Positions 22,501 to 29,318 of a stretch of 31,483 bases of DNA are shown here, in pieces (positions within the stretch are counted from its first letter, which is position 1; each line of letters opens with the position of its first letter). Origin of the DNA: JAJTZA01 sp041749815 (GTDB lineage: Bacteria > Verrucomicrobiota > Verrucomicrobiia > Chthoniobacterales > Terrimicrobiaceae). A program made the translations under genes and the position numbers. The stretch covers positions 1 to 31,483 of the forward strand of contig JBGTAR010000067.1 in assembly GCA_041749815.1 (NCBI GenBank), read 5' to 3'. A model generated the notes under the pieces. That model saw only the letters and a program-made list of their open reading frames with translations, made no database searches and had not been told where the DNA came from.

Positions 22501-24363
22501 CTTGATCTCGACGGACATATCAATACGACCAAAGCCCAATTCCACGCGGCCATTGCCAACCTGCGAAATCCGCTGGGCATCAAATTGATTGTCAGCCGGA
22601 ACATTATACCATGAACCACTATTGCTTGAGGTGTCTGTCCAATGGGTGCCGAGTTCGCCATCCAAGTCGGCATAAAATGCATCGGTGGCGTAGGGGGCCT
22701 GATTGCCATGACCGTCAGCACCATACCAATCGTCAAGTCCCGACCGGGCGACGGGAACCCTGCCAACTGACACGACCGTTTTTAACTGACCCGGATACGC
22801 AGCGGCAATGGCTTGTACGGCATTTCGGATCAGGAGATGAGCCACCGTGGAAGGTCCTGCGATCGCCGTGGCTCCTCCCCCGCCGCCGGTGGACGTCAGG
22901 GTGAGCGTTTCACCAGGAATAAACGTGTTGGGCAAAATGCAGCCGATGCTGCTCACCGTCCCTCCAGGTGCAATGAGAGACCCCTTGGCGGTAACTCCAC
23001 TTGTGACTCCCGTGATCATGACCTCCTGGTTGTCCAAGTAGCCAGAGCCACCGGCTGTCATAACGACCCCCCGGGCCGCCCCGGAATTGTCGACGCTGAG
23101 CACCGACAAACCCGAACCCGAGGTATTGGGCGTGAGATTGCTCAGACTAACCGCTTGAAAATCATAAAAGCCGGAACCTCCAGACGTCACATTGACGGCC
23201 GTGAGAACACCTGCGTTCGCTACGAGTGTGACCTGAGCGGACTGCGAACCGAAACGGGTCGGAATGGTGGCCGTTGAGCCATCCACATAATTGGAACCTC
23301 CGGCTTGAACCTCGATGGACTGAAGGGGCCCACCAAAGTCAGACTCAAAAGGCCCCGCCCCCGATCCTGCGTTGGTACCGGAAAGCGTTAACGTTTCTCC
23401 ATTTACAAAACCCGACTCGCTGGAGAGGACGGTCACACCGTAGATGATGCCCCCGAGCACTCCAAGCCGCACCTGAGCCGTCTTGCCACTCACATCTCCC
23501 GTCAAAGTGGCCGTGTCATTGTGAACATAACCCGAACCGGACTCCTCTGTCCATGCATCGACCAAGCTTAACTGGGCCTGATCGATTCGTCCAATCAGGT
23601 AAGCTCCACTCCCGAAGGTTCCCCCTCCTGAAGCACTCAAGACATCTCCCACGGCAAAGCCCGTGCCACCGCCCCCCGGGGGAATGACGATCGATGTGAT
23701 GACGCCACCACTGGTGCTGAGACTGCCCTTCGCCCGTTTGCCAGCAGGGTTCGTGAGGTCCACCGTGGTGCCGTTCGCGTAGCCTGTCCCACCATTATTC
23801 ACTTGAACAGACGTGATGGTTCCATTTCCAAGCCCGCTGTATTCCACGGCCCGCGGGACTTGAACCTCGTGCACCGTCCACCCATCGGCTTCGAGGTCCG
23901 CTTTGTACTGGGCATATTCTTGGGGAATATTGACCGGCACATCGGAGACCACCACCACAGCCATCCGACCCTTGGGCAAAGTCTGGTCAACCCGAATCCC
24001 GGCCAAAATGTAGCCGGTTGGCCGGATAGAGCGGATTGGCGTCCCTGCTGTGTTGACAAACTTGTATTCGTAAAGAGTTCCCACCTCCACGTTGGTGTCT
24101 GTCCAAACCCCCTCAGCCCCCAAACTCACTCCCGTTGCCACACCGCTGCCCCAGGTCGTGTCCTCAGCACTTTTCCGATAAATTGTGAAAGTGCCCGGCG
24201 CGTAGCTTTTAATCCGGATCTCAGCGGGATCCTCGCTCACCGTGGCTTCCAAAGGCACGACCTGAATCGTATCATCCGTTGCCGTGGCCAGCTCAGAAAT
24301 CGTGTAAGAAAACGCCAGAACCGGCAGACAGAGGAGGACACAGAAAAGGAGCCTTTGTTTCAT
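18868..24363 (-). CDS. Giant secreted C25/caspase-like multidomain protein with seven-unit GGTGY array (1,831 aa)
   Basis: Signal peptide about 1-19 (LPVLAFS). Approximate domains: beta-sandwich 30-120; first part of the C25/caspase-like core 125-175; array of seven repeats 181-505; remainder of the core 506-828 (VGRVPVARSG, TDAFYADLDGE, ELGFGRIDMS, KAVFWTGMQSHYGYW, IYHRMGMGLD, MNHIGDPALRLF); Fn3 830-918; He_PIG 925-1008; DNRLRE-type 1010-1260, interrupted at about 1108-1182 by an E1-FCCH-like insert (GHGFQTGNLVNIEGF, NGLFAITKVDEDRFDIPV); PKD-like; LamG (DEVRVYNRALDQQEV); PKD-like; C-terminal domain 96% identical to the neighbour's. The closing GDP motif is intact, unlike the paralogue, but a catalytic Cys is again not apparent. 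The two genes are tandem, same strand, and probably arose by duplication. Surface display or secretion is inferred. Confidence 0.87.
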   Translation of the reverse strand: MKQRLLFCVLLCLPVLAFSYTISELATATDDTIQVVPLEATVSEDPAEIRIKSYAPGTFTIYRKSAEDTTWGSGVATGVSLGAEGVWTDTNVEVGTLYEYKFVNTAGTPIRSIRPTGYILAGIRVDQTLPKGRMAVVVVSDVPVNIPQEYAQYKADLEADGWTVHEVQVPRAVEYSGLGNGTITSVQVNNGGTGYANGTTVDLTNPAGKRAKGSLSTSGGVITSIVIPPGGGGTGFAVGDVLSASGGGTFGSGAYLIGRIDQAQLSLVDAWTEESGSGYVHNDTATLTGDVSGKTAQVRLGVLGGIIYGVTVLSSESGFVNGETLTLSGTNAGSGAGPFESDFGGPLQSIEVQAGGSNYVDGSTATIPTRFGSQSAQVTLVANAGVLTAVNVTSGGSGFYDFQAVSLSNLTPNTSGSGLSVLSVDNSGAARGVVMTAGGSGYLDNQEVMITGVTSGVTAKGSLIAPGGTVSSIGCILPNTFIPGETLTLTSTGGGGGATAIAGPSTVAHLLIRNAVQAIAAAYPGQLKTVVSVGRVPVARSGLDDWYGADGHGNQAPYATDAFYADLDGELGTHWTDTSSNSGSWYNVPADNQFDAQRISQVGNGRVELGFGRIDMSVEIKMEWQALKNYFNKLHRYKTANPDFRPGRRVADRLSFINVRDTSIQSMPSVVGMQNIDVLAKTAPPSVNKGDDRDAAYSAVHGPYLFYFKGGEGPAIGNGGKAVFWTGMQSHYGYWHKSGLMAKQLAEDSFALSWTWDIWGLRYIYHRMGMGLDAADMMKQSINNQGWSTSGTYSYKFTNASNGDFHGSLYMNHIGDPALRLFMFAPPSRLSVIKSGSNASLSWTASPEEGILGYHVYRRPVGSGPYTRLTATPQSAMTYVDSSVSSGNQEYMVRAIRLETTGGGTFLNPSLGIVQNVDFDNPPEPLTITDGELPDASWNTPYSETLLGEGGVPQYTWALVTGALPPGLSLSEEGVISGSPTAQGVYKFTVQAMDQLAVTAQREFQISVGSNEVLTLSPEATAYTNKAVPTASYGASEVNLISGHPAYMYETFQRYNLSGLNLNNGFVRATLQFFVAPETAANTYSLVQGRLLRDVDDSWVEAAREVTFETSFANNGANKIRLTAYGHGFQTGNLVNIEGFSNPAANGLFAITKVDEDRFDIPVTYNASYVVDPAYASASAVSLNYNNRPTTYHATMPVVAASSAPTANTMLEMDVTDFVSETLANDPAKRLSLRLFTTVQQTVAVGSRRAYGVGRPRLVIQTTDAPAITVVSPTVNPASLHLGSALSIQTVVTPITGREASLTLAWSQAAGPGLAHFGMPTLASTTVTFPVAGDYTLRLTAEDGVLTSFKDLKIRVLDVPTDTSPAIGNEDGLVVRTPFDESAGTTAADVAPEASGSGNLTSIGNPMTLPTWQPGQGRVGGTLRFDGTGQRVEIQDSTSRPLDGFQQLTLSAWVKITAQGSLSTAIIAKRTTASASSNSYTLSITNSRRLGVTLNGSNSVSANNNNTQLAIGEWYHVVMVFDGTLATHNVKLYLNGAPELFGHLPAVTTIARRATTPLRIGDYSSVPVANGASFNGQIDEVRVYNRALDQQEVATLFAATPLNMGPQITLGGSVDGNVGEPIALGASVIDDGLPGPLQLQWSLASGPGSVSFGDATSASTTVTATTAGEHTLRLLASDGSITTWRDLLAVVTGSAINAGYAAWLDANSLPPDGSGLGAPNASAMGDGIANAIKYALGLDADSSGYAGRLSTEVLNVGGEDYLSLTYVIPDPALTGVGYSVKVGGDLSAWAEDVTEVSNTVEGGLRTITVRDIQPIGPTHPKRFIRLEVNLE
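20818..21042 (-). other. FCCH-like insertion within the DNRLRE-type domain of the 1,831-aa protein
   Basis: About 75 codons (residues about 1108-1182) encode a small beta-barrel-like unit with GHGFQTGNLVNI and NGLFAITKVDEDRFDIPV. This pattern resembles the E1 FCCH domain. It interrupts the DDSWVEA...YNNRPTTYHA stretch, and the aligned part of the paralogue (GADWAESTLTMATF) lacks it. Domain naming is from memory of the pattern, not a search. Confidence 0.55.
22849..23823 (-). repeat. Seven-unit GGTGY-type protein repeat array inside the C25-like core
   Basis: Hallmarks GGTGY, GGTGF, SGSGY, SESGF, GGSNY, GGSGF and GGSGY fall near residues 191, 232, 276, 316, 355, 395 and 438. The period is close to 40 residues (120 bp). 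Each unit continues with a short G-x-x-hydrophobic strand and a small-residue AxV/AxL strand. The units are diverged in DNA, so the expansion is not recent. A beta-solenoid or stalk extending from the core is a reasonable structural guess. Confidence 0.8.
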
Positions 24364-24491
24364 TGATGGGGGTTACTTCGTGGGTGGCAGCTTGGACGGT
24401 AACCCTAAAAGACATCACATGATAGATCTTTTGCAAGGGGAATTTGAGACACCCCCTTGGTCAGGGCACATGATTATAAGTGGGCGGGGCT

Positions 24492-24668
24492 GATTGTTGC
24501 GTGTTGCAAACCCCTGTTCGGAAACCAAAAAAAGTGGGCGGGCAAGGGACTGCCACGCCCTACCTAAGGAAAGAGGTGCTGACGCGAGCGCGAAGCGCAC
24601 TTGTGTTGGCAGGTCTGGGCAGTCCCTTGCCCGCCCACTTGTCGGATGTGAGTTTTATGTTGGATTAA
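24492..24668. repeat. Dispersed palindromic element, family B, copy 2
   Basis: It has the same 23-bp arms as copy 1, at 24532-24554 and 24618-24640, followed by the same right flank (GTCG-ATGTGAGTT-TATGTTGGATT). The enclosed sequence is shorter (63 bp) and different. An extra partial arm, AAGTGGGCGGG, lies at 24478-24488. With the terminator at 24723-24756 it accounts for most of the 415-bp gap between the 1,831-aa gene and the third PEP-CTERM gene. Confidence 0.8.
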
Positions 24669-24722
24669 ATATTCTCGAAACCGAAGACTGCCCCCATGCC
24701 CCCTTGTTTGATCCACCAGAAA

Positions 24723-24756
24723 AGGAAAAAGGGCGTCTTGTTGTCAAGACGCCCGA
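24723..24756 (-). terminator. Rho-independent terminator of the 619-aa PEP-CTERM gene
   Basis: On the minus strand CGGGCGTCTTG and CAAGACGCCC enclose a 4-nt loop and are followed by TTTTTCC. It lies about 23 bp beyond the stop at 24779. Apart from the loop the stem is the same as that at 10594-10629. Confidence 0.88.
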
Positions 24757-24778
24757 TGGAATTATGTTGGCTTGCTTT

Positions 24779-26638
24779 TTAAGCGCGGCGGCGGCGGAGG
24801 ACCATCGTGGCCAAGCCACCGGCTGCGAGGAGCAGGAAGGTTGTTGGCTCGGGGATGGTTGTGAAGTTGATGCTGATCACATCCGTGCCGTAAATAATGG
24901 AAGCTCCTGAGATGTTGGGATCCGTGGTTCCGAGAACCAGCCCACTACCAATACCAGAGGCAATTTCAGTGGTGCCATTGTCGCTGAAAAACCGAATGAT
25001 ATCGACCGTGTAGTTCCCGGCAACGACTGGACCAGAGAGACTCAGATTGATGGCATTATCGTTGAGCAGGAAATCCCCGTCCACGTAATTCCAAAAATCA
25101 ACACGCTCCGGCGTGCCACCATTCCCAGCCAGTTCGAAAACAAATTCGGCACCCGCTGCCATGTTCAAAACGCGGGCATTTGTGCCTGAGATGTTTGCAC
25201 CGTCCAAAACAAGAGTACCAATGCTGGCCCCAGGTGCCAGGGTCCCACCACTCTGAACGAGAACCATGTTGGAATTGGATTGGGAATTGTTTCCTTCGAT
25301 ACGCCCTGATCCACCCAGTCTAGCAGAGGCGGCCACACGGAAATGACCGTCAGTTGAAGAGCCATATCCCTGGCCAGTGGAAACGAGTCCAGCGTCGACA
25401 TGTGTGCCATTGATCAGCAAGGTTCCTCCATTAATTTGGGTTTGACCAGTGTAGGTGTTGGCCCCTGAAAAAACCTGCGTGTTGGCACCAGCTTTTGTGA
25501 TGGCAATTCTTCCACTAACTCCTCCATCCTGGACCACTCCGGAAAATGTTGTTGTTCCCGTGGCAAGCCCGCCATCAATTGTCAAAGTGACAATAGATGC
25601 ATTGCCCCCGTTCCGCTCAACGGTACCTGCCCCCTGAAGGGAGCCAATTGTCTGATTGTAGACCGATGAAGCGCCTGCGTTTGCGTTCAAAGTGAGGAAT
25701 CCTCCTGATTCCACCGTGATATCCGAAGCCGTGGTGAATTGATTTGATGCACCAAACACCATACGAACGTTGTTACCAATTGTCATGTCTGCAGCGATCG
25801 ATGCGGTATCCACCGTGTTCCCGATGTTGACCCTGATAACACCTGAGGCGTTCCCATTCAAAAAACGCAAGTTCCCAGGACCAGTGACCGAATAACCGGT
25901 GCCGTTAAATGCCAATGCGATGTCTGTTTCGACGGTGTCACGAAGTGTCACATTATGGGTTCCCGCGTTCACAACGGTGTTCCCTTGCAGGGATATGGTC
26001 TGCCTGGCCACAGCGCTCTCTCCAAAGTTTGTGGCTCCAGCAAAAGTGACTTGGGATGTCAGAATTCTGGCGTTTGTAGAGACGAGATTGATTCCTCCTG
26101 ATAGAACGAGGTTCGTGGCGGCATCAGTGAACATTCCGGAATTGCGGAAACTCAAAACGCCTGTACCTGACAAATTTACGCTATGACTCCCTGTGATGGA
26201 GCTTCCGGTATCTCCAATTTCCAAAGTTCTACCGGATGCTACTGTCCAATTTTGGTTTGATGTGAGAGCCACGTTGGAGCGTAGCGCGAAATTTTGCGTC
26301 GCAGCGGACATGTCAATCCCTGCCGACCCCAGACTCAGTATGAAGCCCCCGGTCGCATTGATAATCGCCGCACCGCCCGGGTCTGCTACCCTGATTCCTT
26401 GAAAAGCAAGGTTGTCACCAAGCACGGTCGTGTTGGCTCCTAAAACCGTGCTGTCCCAAAGTGCGACCTCGGAGCCTGTGGGGACCACCCCACCAACCCA
26501 AGAACCCGGGAGGTTTAAGGCGTTGGTGTTGTTTGCCTTGTTGACATCAACTGCCTGAGAGGTTTGAGAAGAGAGAAGTGTCGCCATCGATGCTGCGCAA
26601 AGCACAGCTTTGATTGATAGAGAGCGGGTGAATTTCAT
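24779..26638 (-). CDS. PEP-CTERM surface protein with autotransporter-associated beta-strand repeats (619 aa)
   Basis: The signal peptide is about residues 1-29 (KAVLCAASMATLLSSQTSQA). The N-terminal block NNTNALNLPGSWVGGVVP and SEVALWDSTVLG is the usual opening of this surface-protein class and matches the KADNSDALNLSSSYV start of the 551-aa protein. Beta-strand repeats follow (ITKAGANTQVFSGANTYTGQ, TQINGGTLLINGTHV, GTLAPGASIGTLVLDG). The C-terminus is TIPEPTTFLLLAAGGL with RRRRA, an exosortase sorting signal. The protein should be exported and anchored or shed at the outer surface. It has its own terminator and no close same-strand upstream gene, so it is likely monocistronic. The start context is AATATCCCCAATG, without a Shine-Dalgarno. 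Function is unknown. Confidence 0.9.
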   Translation of the reverse strand: MKFTRSLSIKAVLCAASMATLLSSQTSQAVDVNKANNTNALNLPGSWVGGVVPTGSEVALWDSTVLGANTTVLGDNLAFQGIRVADPGGAAIINATGGFILSLGSAGIDMSAATQNFALRSNVALTSNQNWTVASGRTLEIGDTGSSITGSHSVNLSGTGVLSFRNSGMFTDAATNLVLSGGINLVSTNARILTSQVTFAGATNFGESAVARQTISLQGNTVVNAGTHNVTLRDTVETDIALAFNGTGYSVTGPGNLRFLNGNASGVIRVNIGNTVDTASIAADMTIGNNVRMVFGASNQFTTASDITVESGGFLTLNANAGASSVYNQTIGSLQGAGTVERNGGNASIVTLTIDGGLATGTTTFSGVVQDGGVSGRIAITKAGANTQVFSGANTYTGQTQINGGTLLINGTHVDAGLVSTGQGYGSSTDGHFRVAASARLGGSGRIEGNNSQSNSNMVLVQSGGTLAPGASIGTLVLDGANISGTNARVLNMAAGAEFVFELAGNGGTPERVDFWNYVDGDFLLNDNAINLSLSGPVVAGNYTVDIIRFFSDNGTTEIASGIGSGLVLGTTDPNISGASIIYGTDVISINFTTIPEPTTFLLLAAGGLATMVLRRRRA

Positions 26639-26679
26639 TGGGGATATTGGTGTGGATTTTTTGTATCTGGGGGATCAGA

Positions 26680-26685
26680 TACGTA
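26680..26685. promoter_or_regulatory. TACGTA site upstream of the 619-aa PEP-CTERM gene
   Basis: The palindromic hexamer TACGTA lies 41 bp before the ATG at 26638. The same hexamer occurs 26 bp before the other two PEP-CTERM genes and I did not see it upstream of the other genes inspected. The surrounding bases are not conserved with those leaders. From 26686 to 26862 nothing else is recognisable. Confidence 0.35.
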
Positions 26686-26862
26686 GAAACTAATCAATTA
26701 TGTGATTTATGCAAGTCGAATTGATAAAAATTTTAAAGCAGTCTTGGAAATTCCGGATGATTTACCTCTTCATGCAATCGCCCTGCTTCGCGAAGGCTGC
26801 TGGAAGAGAAAACGGCCACTGCGCAATTTATCGAGCCGTCCGTCTGGCAGCGGAAATCGTGA

Positions 26863-27396
26863 TTATTCCACCGGGTGAAGCACGAGGTCGGAAATCTCAA
26901 GAAAGTCCTGGGGTTTATCTCCATACCGAAAGCCAATGATCACTTCCGTGATCGGGTAGGTGAACGGTTGTCCTCCGGCCTCTGCGGTCTGAATGGCCGC
27001 GGTAAGATCGACAGAATGGGGCTGCATCACCTCATCAAGGTCAGGCATTTTTACGCTGGCAAGCGAGGTCCCTTTGTCGAAACCCCGGACGCCGATCCTC
27101 GCCATGGACATGTTGCCCCTGATATTAAAAGTGATGTGACTGAGCGGTCCTTCGAAGCCCTCGACATTGTAGGCCACGAATCCTCCACCCCCCTCGCCCT
27201 CGGGGTAGTCCACGGTCAATTTTATTCCATTTCCTTCAGGGGTCTGGACCACAGCAACAGTGGCACCTCCTCGAGCGGCTTTTTGTGGCTCGAGTTGCAG
27301 ATCAACCGGAGTCTCAGCCTGCAAGGCCTGGGATAGGAGGCAAAGCATAGCGGCAAGGAAACAAGACCTTGTCACCCAGCGGGAGGGAGAATTCAT
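26863..27396 (-). CDS. Small secreted beta-sandwich protein, hypothetical (177 aa)
   Basis: The start at 27396 (MNSPSRWVTRS) is chosen because a clear signal peptide follows (CFLAAMLCLLSQALQA, cleavage about residue 26). A longer frame to 27552 has no support. The mature part alternates hydrophobic strands and glycines (GIKLTVDYPEGEGGGGFVAY, PLSHITFNIRGNMSMARIGV) and ends with TEVIIGFRYGDKP and FLEISDLVLHPVE. This is the layout of a galactose-binding-like or CIA30-like jelly roll, in which a change relative to a reference state is often described as a carbohydrate-binding module. No catalytic residues are evident. It lies downstream of the secreted glycosidase-like gene on the same strand, separated by a MITE, and may be an accessory to it. 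Confidence 0.65.
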   Translation of the reverse strand: MNSPSRWVTRSCFLAAMLCLLSQALQAETPVDLQLEPQKAARGGATVAVVQTPEGNGIKLTVDYPEGEGGGGFVAYNVEGFEGPLSHITFNIRGNMSMARIGVRGFDKGTSLASVKMPDLDEVMQPHSVDLTAAIQTAEAGGQPFTYPITEVIIGFRYGDKPQDFLEISDLVLHPVE

Positions 27397-27543
27397 CACA
27401 TCTGTAATGTTTGAGGGATGGTCTGGTGTTGTCAAGGCTTGCGTCAGTGTCAGTCCGGACACCGTGAAAGGATGTGATTCCAAGGGGGAGACAAAAAAAC
27501 TGCCAGAACGTTGACAACCGTCCCAATTGGAGTGGCCTCTTCT

Positions 27544-27728
27544 GGGGCACATCTCCGATAAAGAAGGAAGTGGCGGCAGAGCCGCGATAGCGCCCCAACA
27601 GAGTGGGTCGGCTACAACGAACGCAAGCGTGATGGAGGCTGGGGTCTTGTAGCCACGGCACTCTGTTGCCGTGTTCCCGATACCGGGCGCGAAGCGTCCT
27701 CGCGATTTGCCTCTTGCGGAGATGCGCC
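27544..27728 (+). mobile_element. MITE-like element, family A, copy 2
   Basis: This copy of about 185 bp runs from GCACATCTCCG to CGGAGATGCGCC. It is flanked by an imperfect 9-10 bp direct repeat, GCCTCTTCT at 27535-27543 and GCCTCTTTT at 27729-27737. The interior hairpins are intact: GGCGGCAGAGCCGC, GGCTACAA...TTGTAGCC and CACGGCACTCTGTTGCCGTG. The terminal repeats are more diverged than in copy 1. It sits between the stop of the glycosidase-like gene (27762) and the start of the 177-aa gene. Confidence 0.85.
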
Positions 27729-27761
27729 GCCTCTTTTCATGGCGCTCAGTGTGAAATGGCT

Positions 27762-29015
27762 TCAGAGGGCCGTGATCCTGTATAAATGCGTTTGAAACGG
27801 TGTGAATTGGTCAGAGAACCTGCCGTTTTTCATGACGATTTCGCGATCTTCTCCGATAACCTCCACCTTTCCATCACTGATCCCATCGACCGTGAACTCC
27901 GCCTCGGACCCGCGGTTGCCTCGTTCGACCGCAAAGAGATAGGTTTTGCCTTCATGCACCCGGGCCCCCAGATCGATCTCCGCGTTGGCCGCCCTGACAA
28001 GATTGTCCTGCGAAGGGCTGTTGATAACAGGTGCCAGTTGCTGGAGTTCATCGTTGATTTTTTTGATTCCTTCACCAAGCACCTTGTCTTGGATCGGCAT
28101 GTTGTCTGCATAGGCCTTCTTGGTGCTTCCTTCGCCGGTCCACCGATGACAGAAATAAAAAATCCCTGATGCACCGTGGTTAATCGCCATCCAGATCTGA
28201 GCGCGTTGCTGGGATGCATCGGCCATGGCTTTGTCGCCAAAACCGGCCTCAATCGCCACAATTTGTGGTCGATCTCCCCTGCCCCATTTCGCCAACTGCT
28301 CCACACCATCGGCCACGAGATAAGGCTTGTCAGGTTGACCGTCACCCACCGGGTAAACATCAAAACTGACATAATCGGAGCCTTCCATATAGAGGGGATA
28401 TTCCCATGTCTTGCCGTTGCGATCTCCCCGTCCCTTGTAAACGCCATTGGTGGCAGCGGCCTTCGATAGTTGAATCAGAACGGGGCGTGTCGGATCGATG
28501 TCGCGGAACCTTTTATAATCTTTCTGGATGTCGTTGACCGGGTGAGCTCCCAGCCCCCAACCCTGATAGTCTTTGTTGTCGAGATCCAGTTCCTGGTAAA
28601 TCTCCGGCCAGTGTTCCTTGATGATGGTTTTTCCCATCGGCCCTTGGAGAAGATCCCGTGGATAGACGAGTGCGAGATCAGGTTCATCCCCATGCATCCA
28701 CCCCACAACCAGCGGGTCATTGAGCAAATTCGCTTGGGCATATTCGTTTAGACCCGCAATAACCCGCATCCCGGATTGATGGAGCAACTCCATTTGCTCA
28801 GCCGTGGGACCATTGTGCAGACCCAGATAGTAGTCAATCCCAAGGGATTTGTATTTGGACGCGTGGCGGGGTTGTTGCAGCCAGACGCCAATGGGAAAGG
28901 AGTTGGGGTCTTTGAATAATCCCCGTTCGTAGGGATCAAATTTTGAGTAATCATCGGCACCTGCGGCGGGCGTAATGGAGGCGAGCAACAACGCAATGAC
29001 TGCGATTCTGATCAT
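27762..29015 (-). CDS. Secreted TIM-barrel glycosidase-like protein (417 aa)
   Basis: The start at 29015 (MIRIAVIALLLASITPAAGA) gives a clean signal peptide; the longer frame up to 29204 only reads through a repeat element. The mature domain begins NSFPIGVWLQQPRHASKYK and runs as a TIM barrel (YYLGLHNGPTAEQMELLHQS, GMRVIAGLNEYA, VVGWMHGDEPDLA, DYVSFDVYPV, QIVAIEAGFG, GASGIFYFCHRW). Glu111 in HGDEPD and Glu256 in AIEAGFG occupy the strand-4 and strand-7 positions expected of acid/base and nucleophile in clan GH-A. This is an inference from motif layout; I cannot name the GH family. A C-terminal beta domain (HEGKTYLFAVERGNRG) follows. MITE copies lie 62 bp upstream and 33 bp downstream. Polysaccharide or glycan degradation outside the cytoplasm is likely. 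Confidence 0.78.
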   Translation of the reverse strand: MIRIAVIALLLASITPAAGADDYSKFDPYERGLFKDPNSFPIGVWLQQPRHASKYKSLGIDYYLGLHNGPTAEQMELLHQSGMRVIAGLNEYAQANLLNDPLVVGWMHGDEPDLALVYPRDLLQGPMGKTIIKEHWPEIYQELDLDNKDYQGWGLGAHPVNDIQKDYKRFRDIDPTRPVLIQLSKAAATNGVYKGRGDRNGKTWEYPLYMEGSDYVSFDVYPVGDGQPDKPYLVADGVEQLAKWGRGDRPQIVAIEAGFGDKAMADASQQRAQIWMAINHGASGIFYFCHRWTGEGSTKKAYADNMPIQDKVLGEGIKKINDELQQLAPVINSPSQDNLVRAANAEIDLGARVHEGKTYLFAVERGNRGSEAEFTVDGISDGKVEVIGEDREIVMKNGRFSDQFTPFQTHLYRITAL

Positions 29016-29077
29016 ATCAAACTTTTTACCAGCCGCCCACTTGACTGACAACCTGAGAAATCCATACCCCCTTTTCC

Positions 29078-29273
29078 AGGCGCATCTCCGATAAGTGCAA
29101 AAGCAGAAGGAAGTGGCGGCAGAGCCGCGATTGCGCCCCAACAGAGTGGGTCGGCTACAACGAACGCAAGCGTGATGGAGGCTGGGGTCTTGTAGCCACG
29201 GCACTCAGTTGCCGTGTTCCCGATCCCGGGCGCGAAGCGTCCTCACTGAACTTGCAACTTTCGGAGATGCGCC
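29078..29273 (+). mobile_element. MITE-like element, family A, copy 3
   Basis: This copy of about 196 bp is flanked by a perfect 9-bp direct repeat CCCTTTTCC (29069-29077 and 29274-29282). If the shared edge C bases are counted, an 11-bp CCCCCTTTTCC occurs on both sides. It runs from AGGCGCATCTCCG to CGGAGATGCGCC. It has the same orientation as copy 2 and is opposite to copy 1, and it contains the same hairpins. It lies 62 bp upstream of the glycosidase-like gene, where it must overlap or replace the original promoter region. Confidence 0.87.
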
Positions 29274-29318
29274 CCCTTTTCCCGGGTGTGATGAAACCTG
29301 GGTGAGGTCAAGGGACGT

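Noticed and set aside
22849..23823. Possible CRISPR or DNA-level tandem repeat because of the regular 120-bp period
   Set aside because: The units are diverged at DNA level and the periodicity is in the protein; there are no identical repeats with unique spacers and no cas genes.
27562..29204. Shared protein N-terminus MPWLQDPSLHHACVRCS in two separate frames
   Set aside because: Both frames start inside family A elements (copies 2 and 3). The shared residues come from the element, not from a conserved protein; true starts with signal peptides lie downstream at 27396 and 29015.
27544..29273. Composite transposon carrying the glycosidase-like gene
   Set aside because: Each flanking element has its own different target duplication, so the two copies inserted independently, and no transposase is present.
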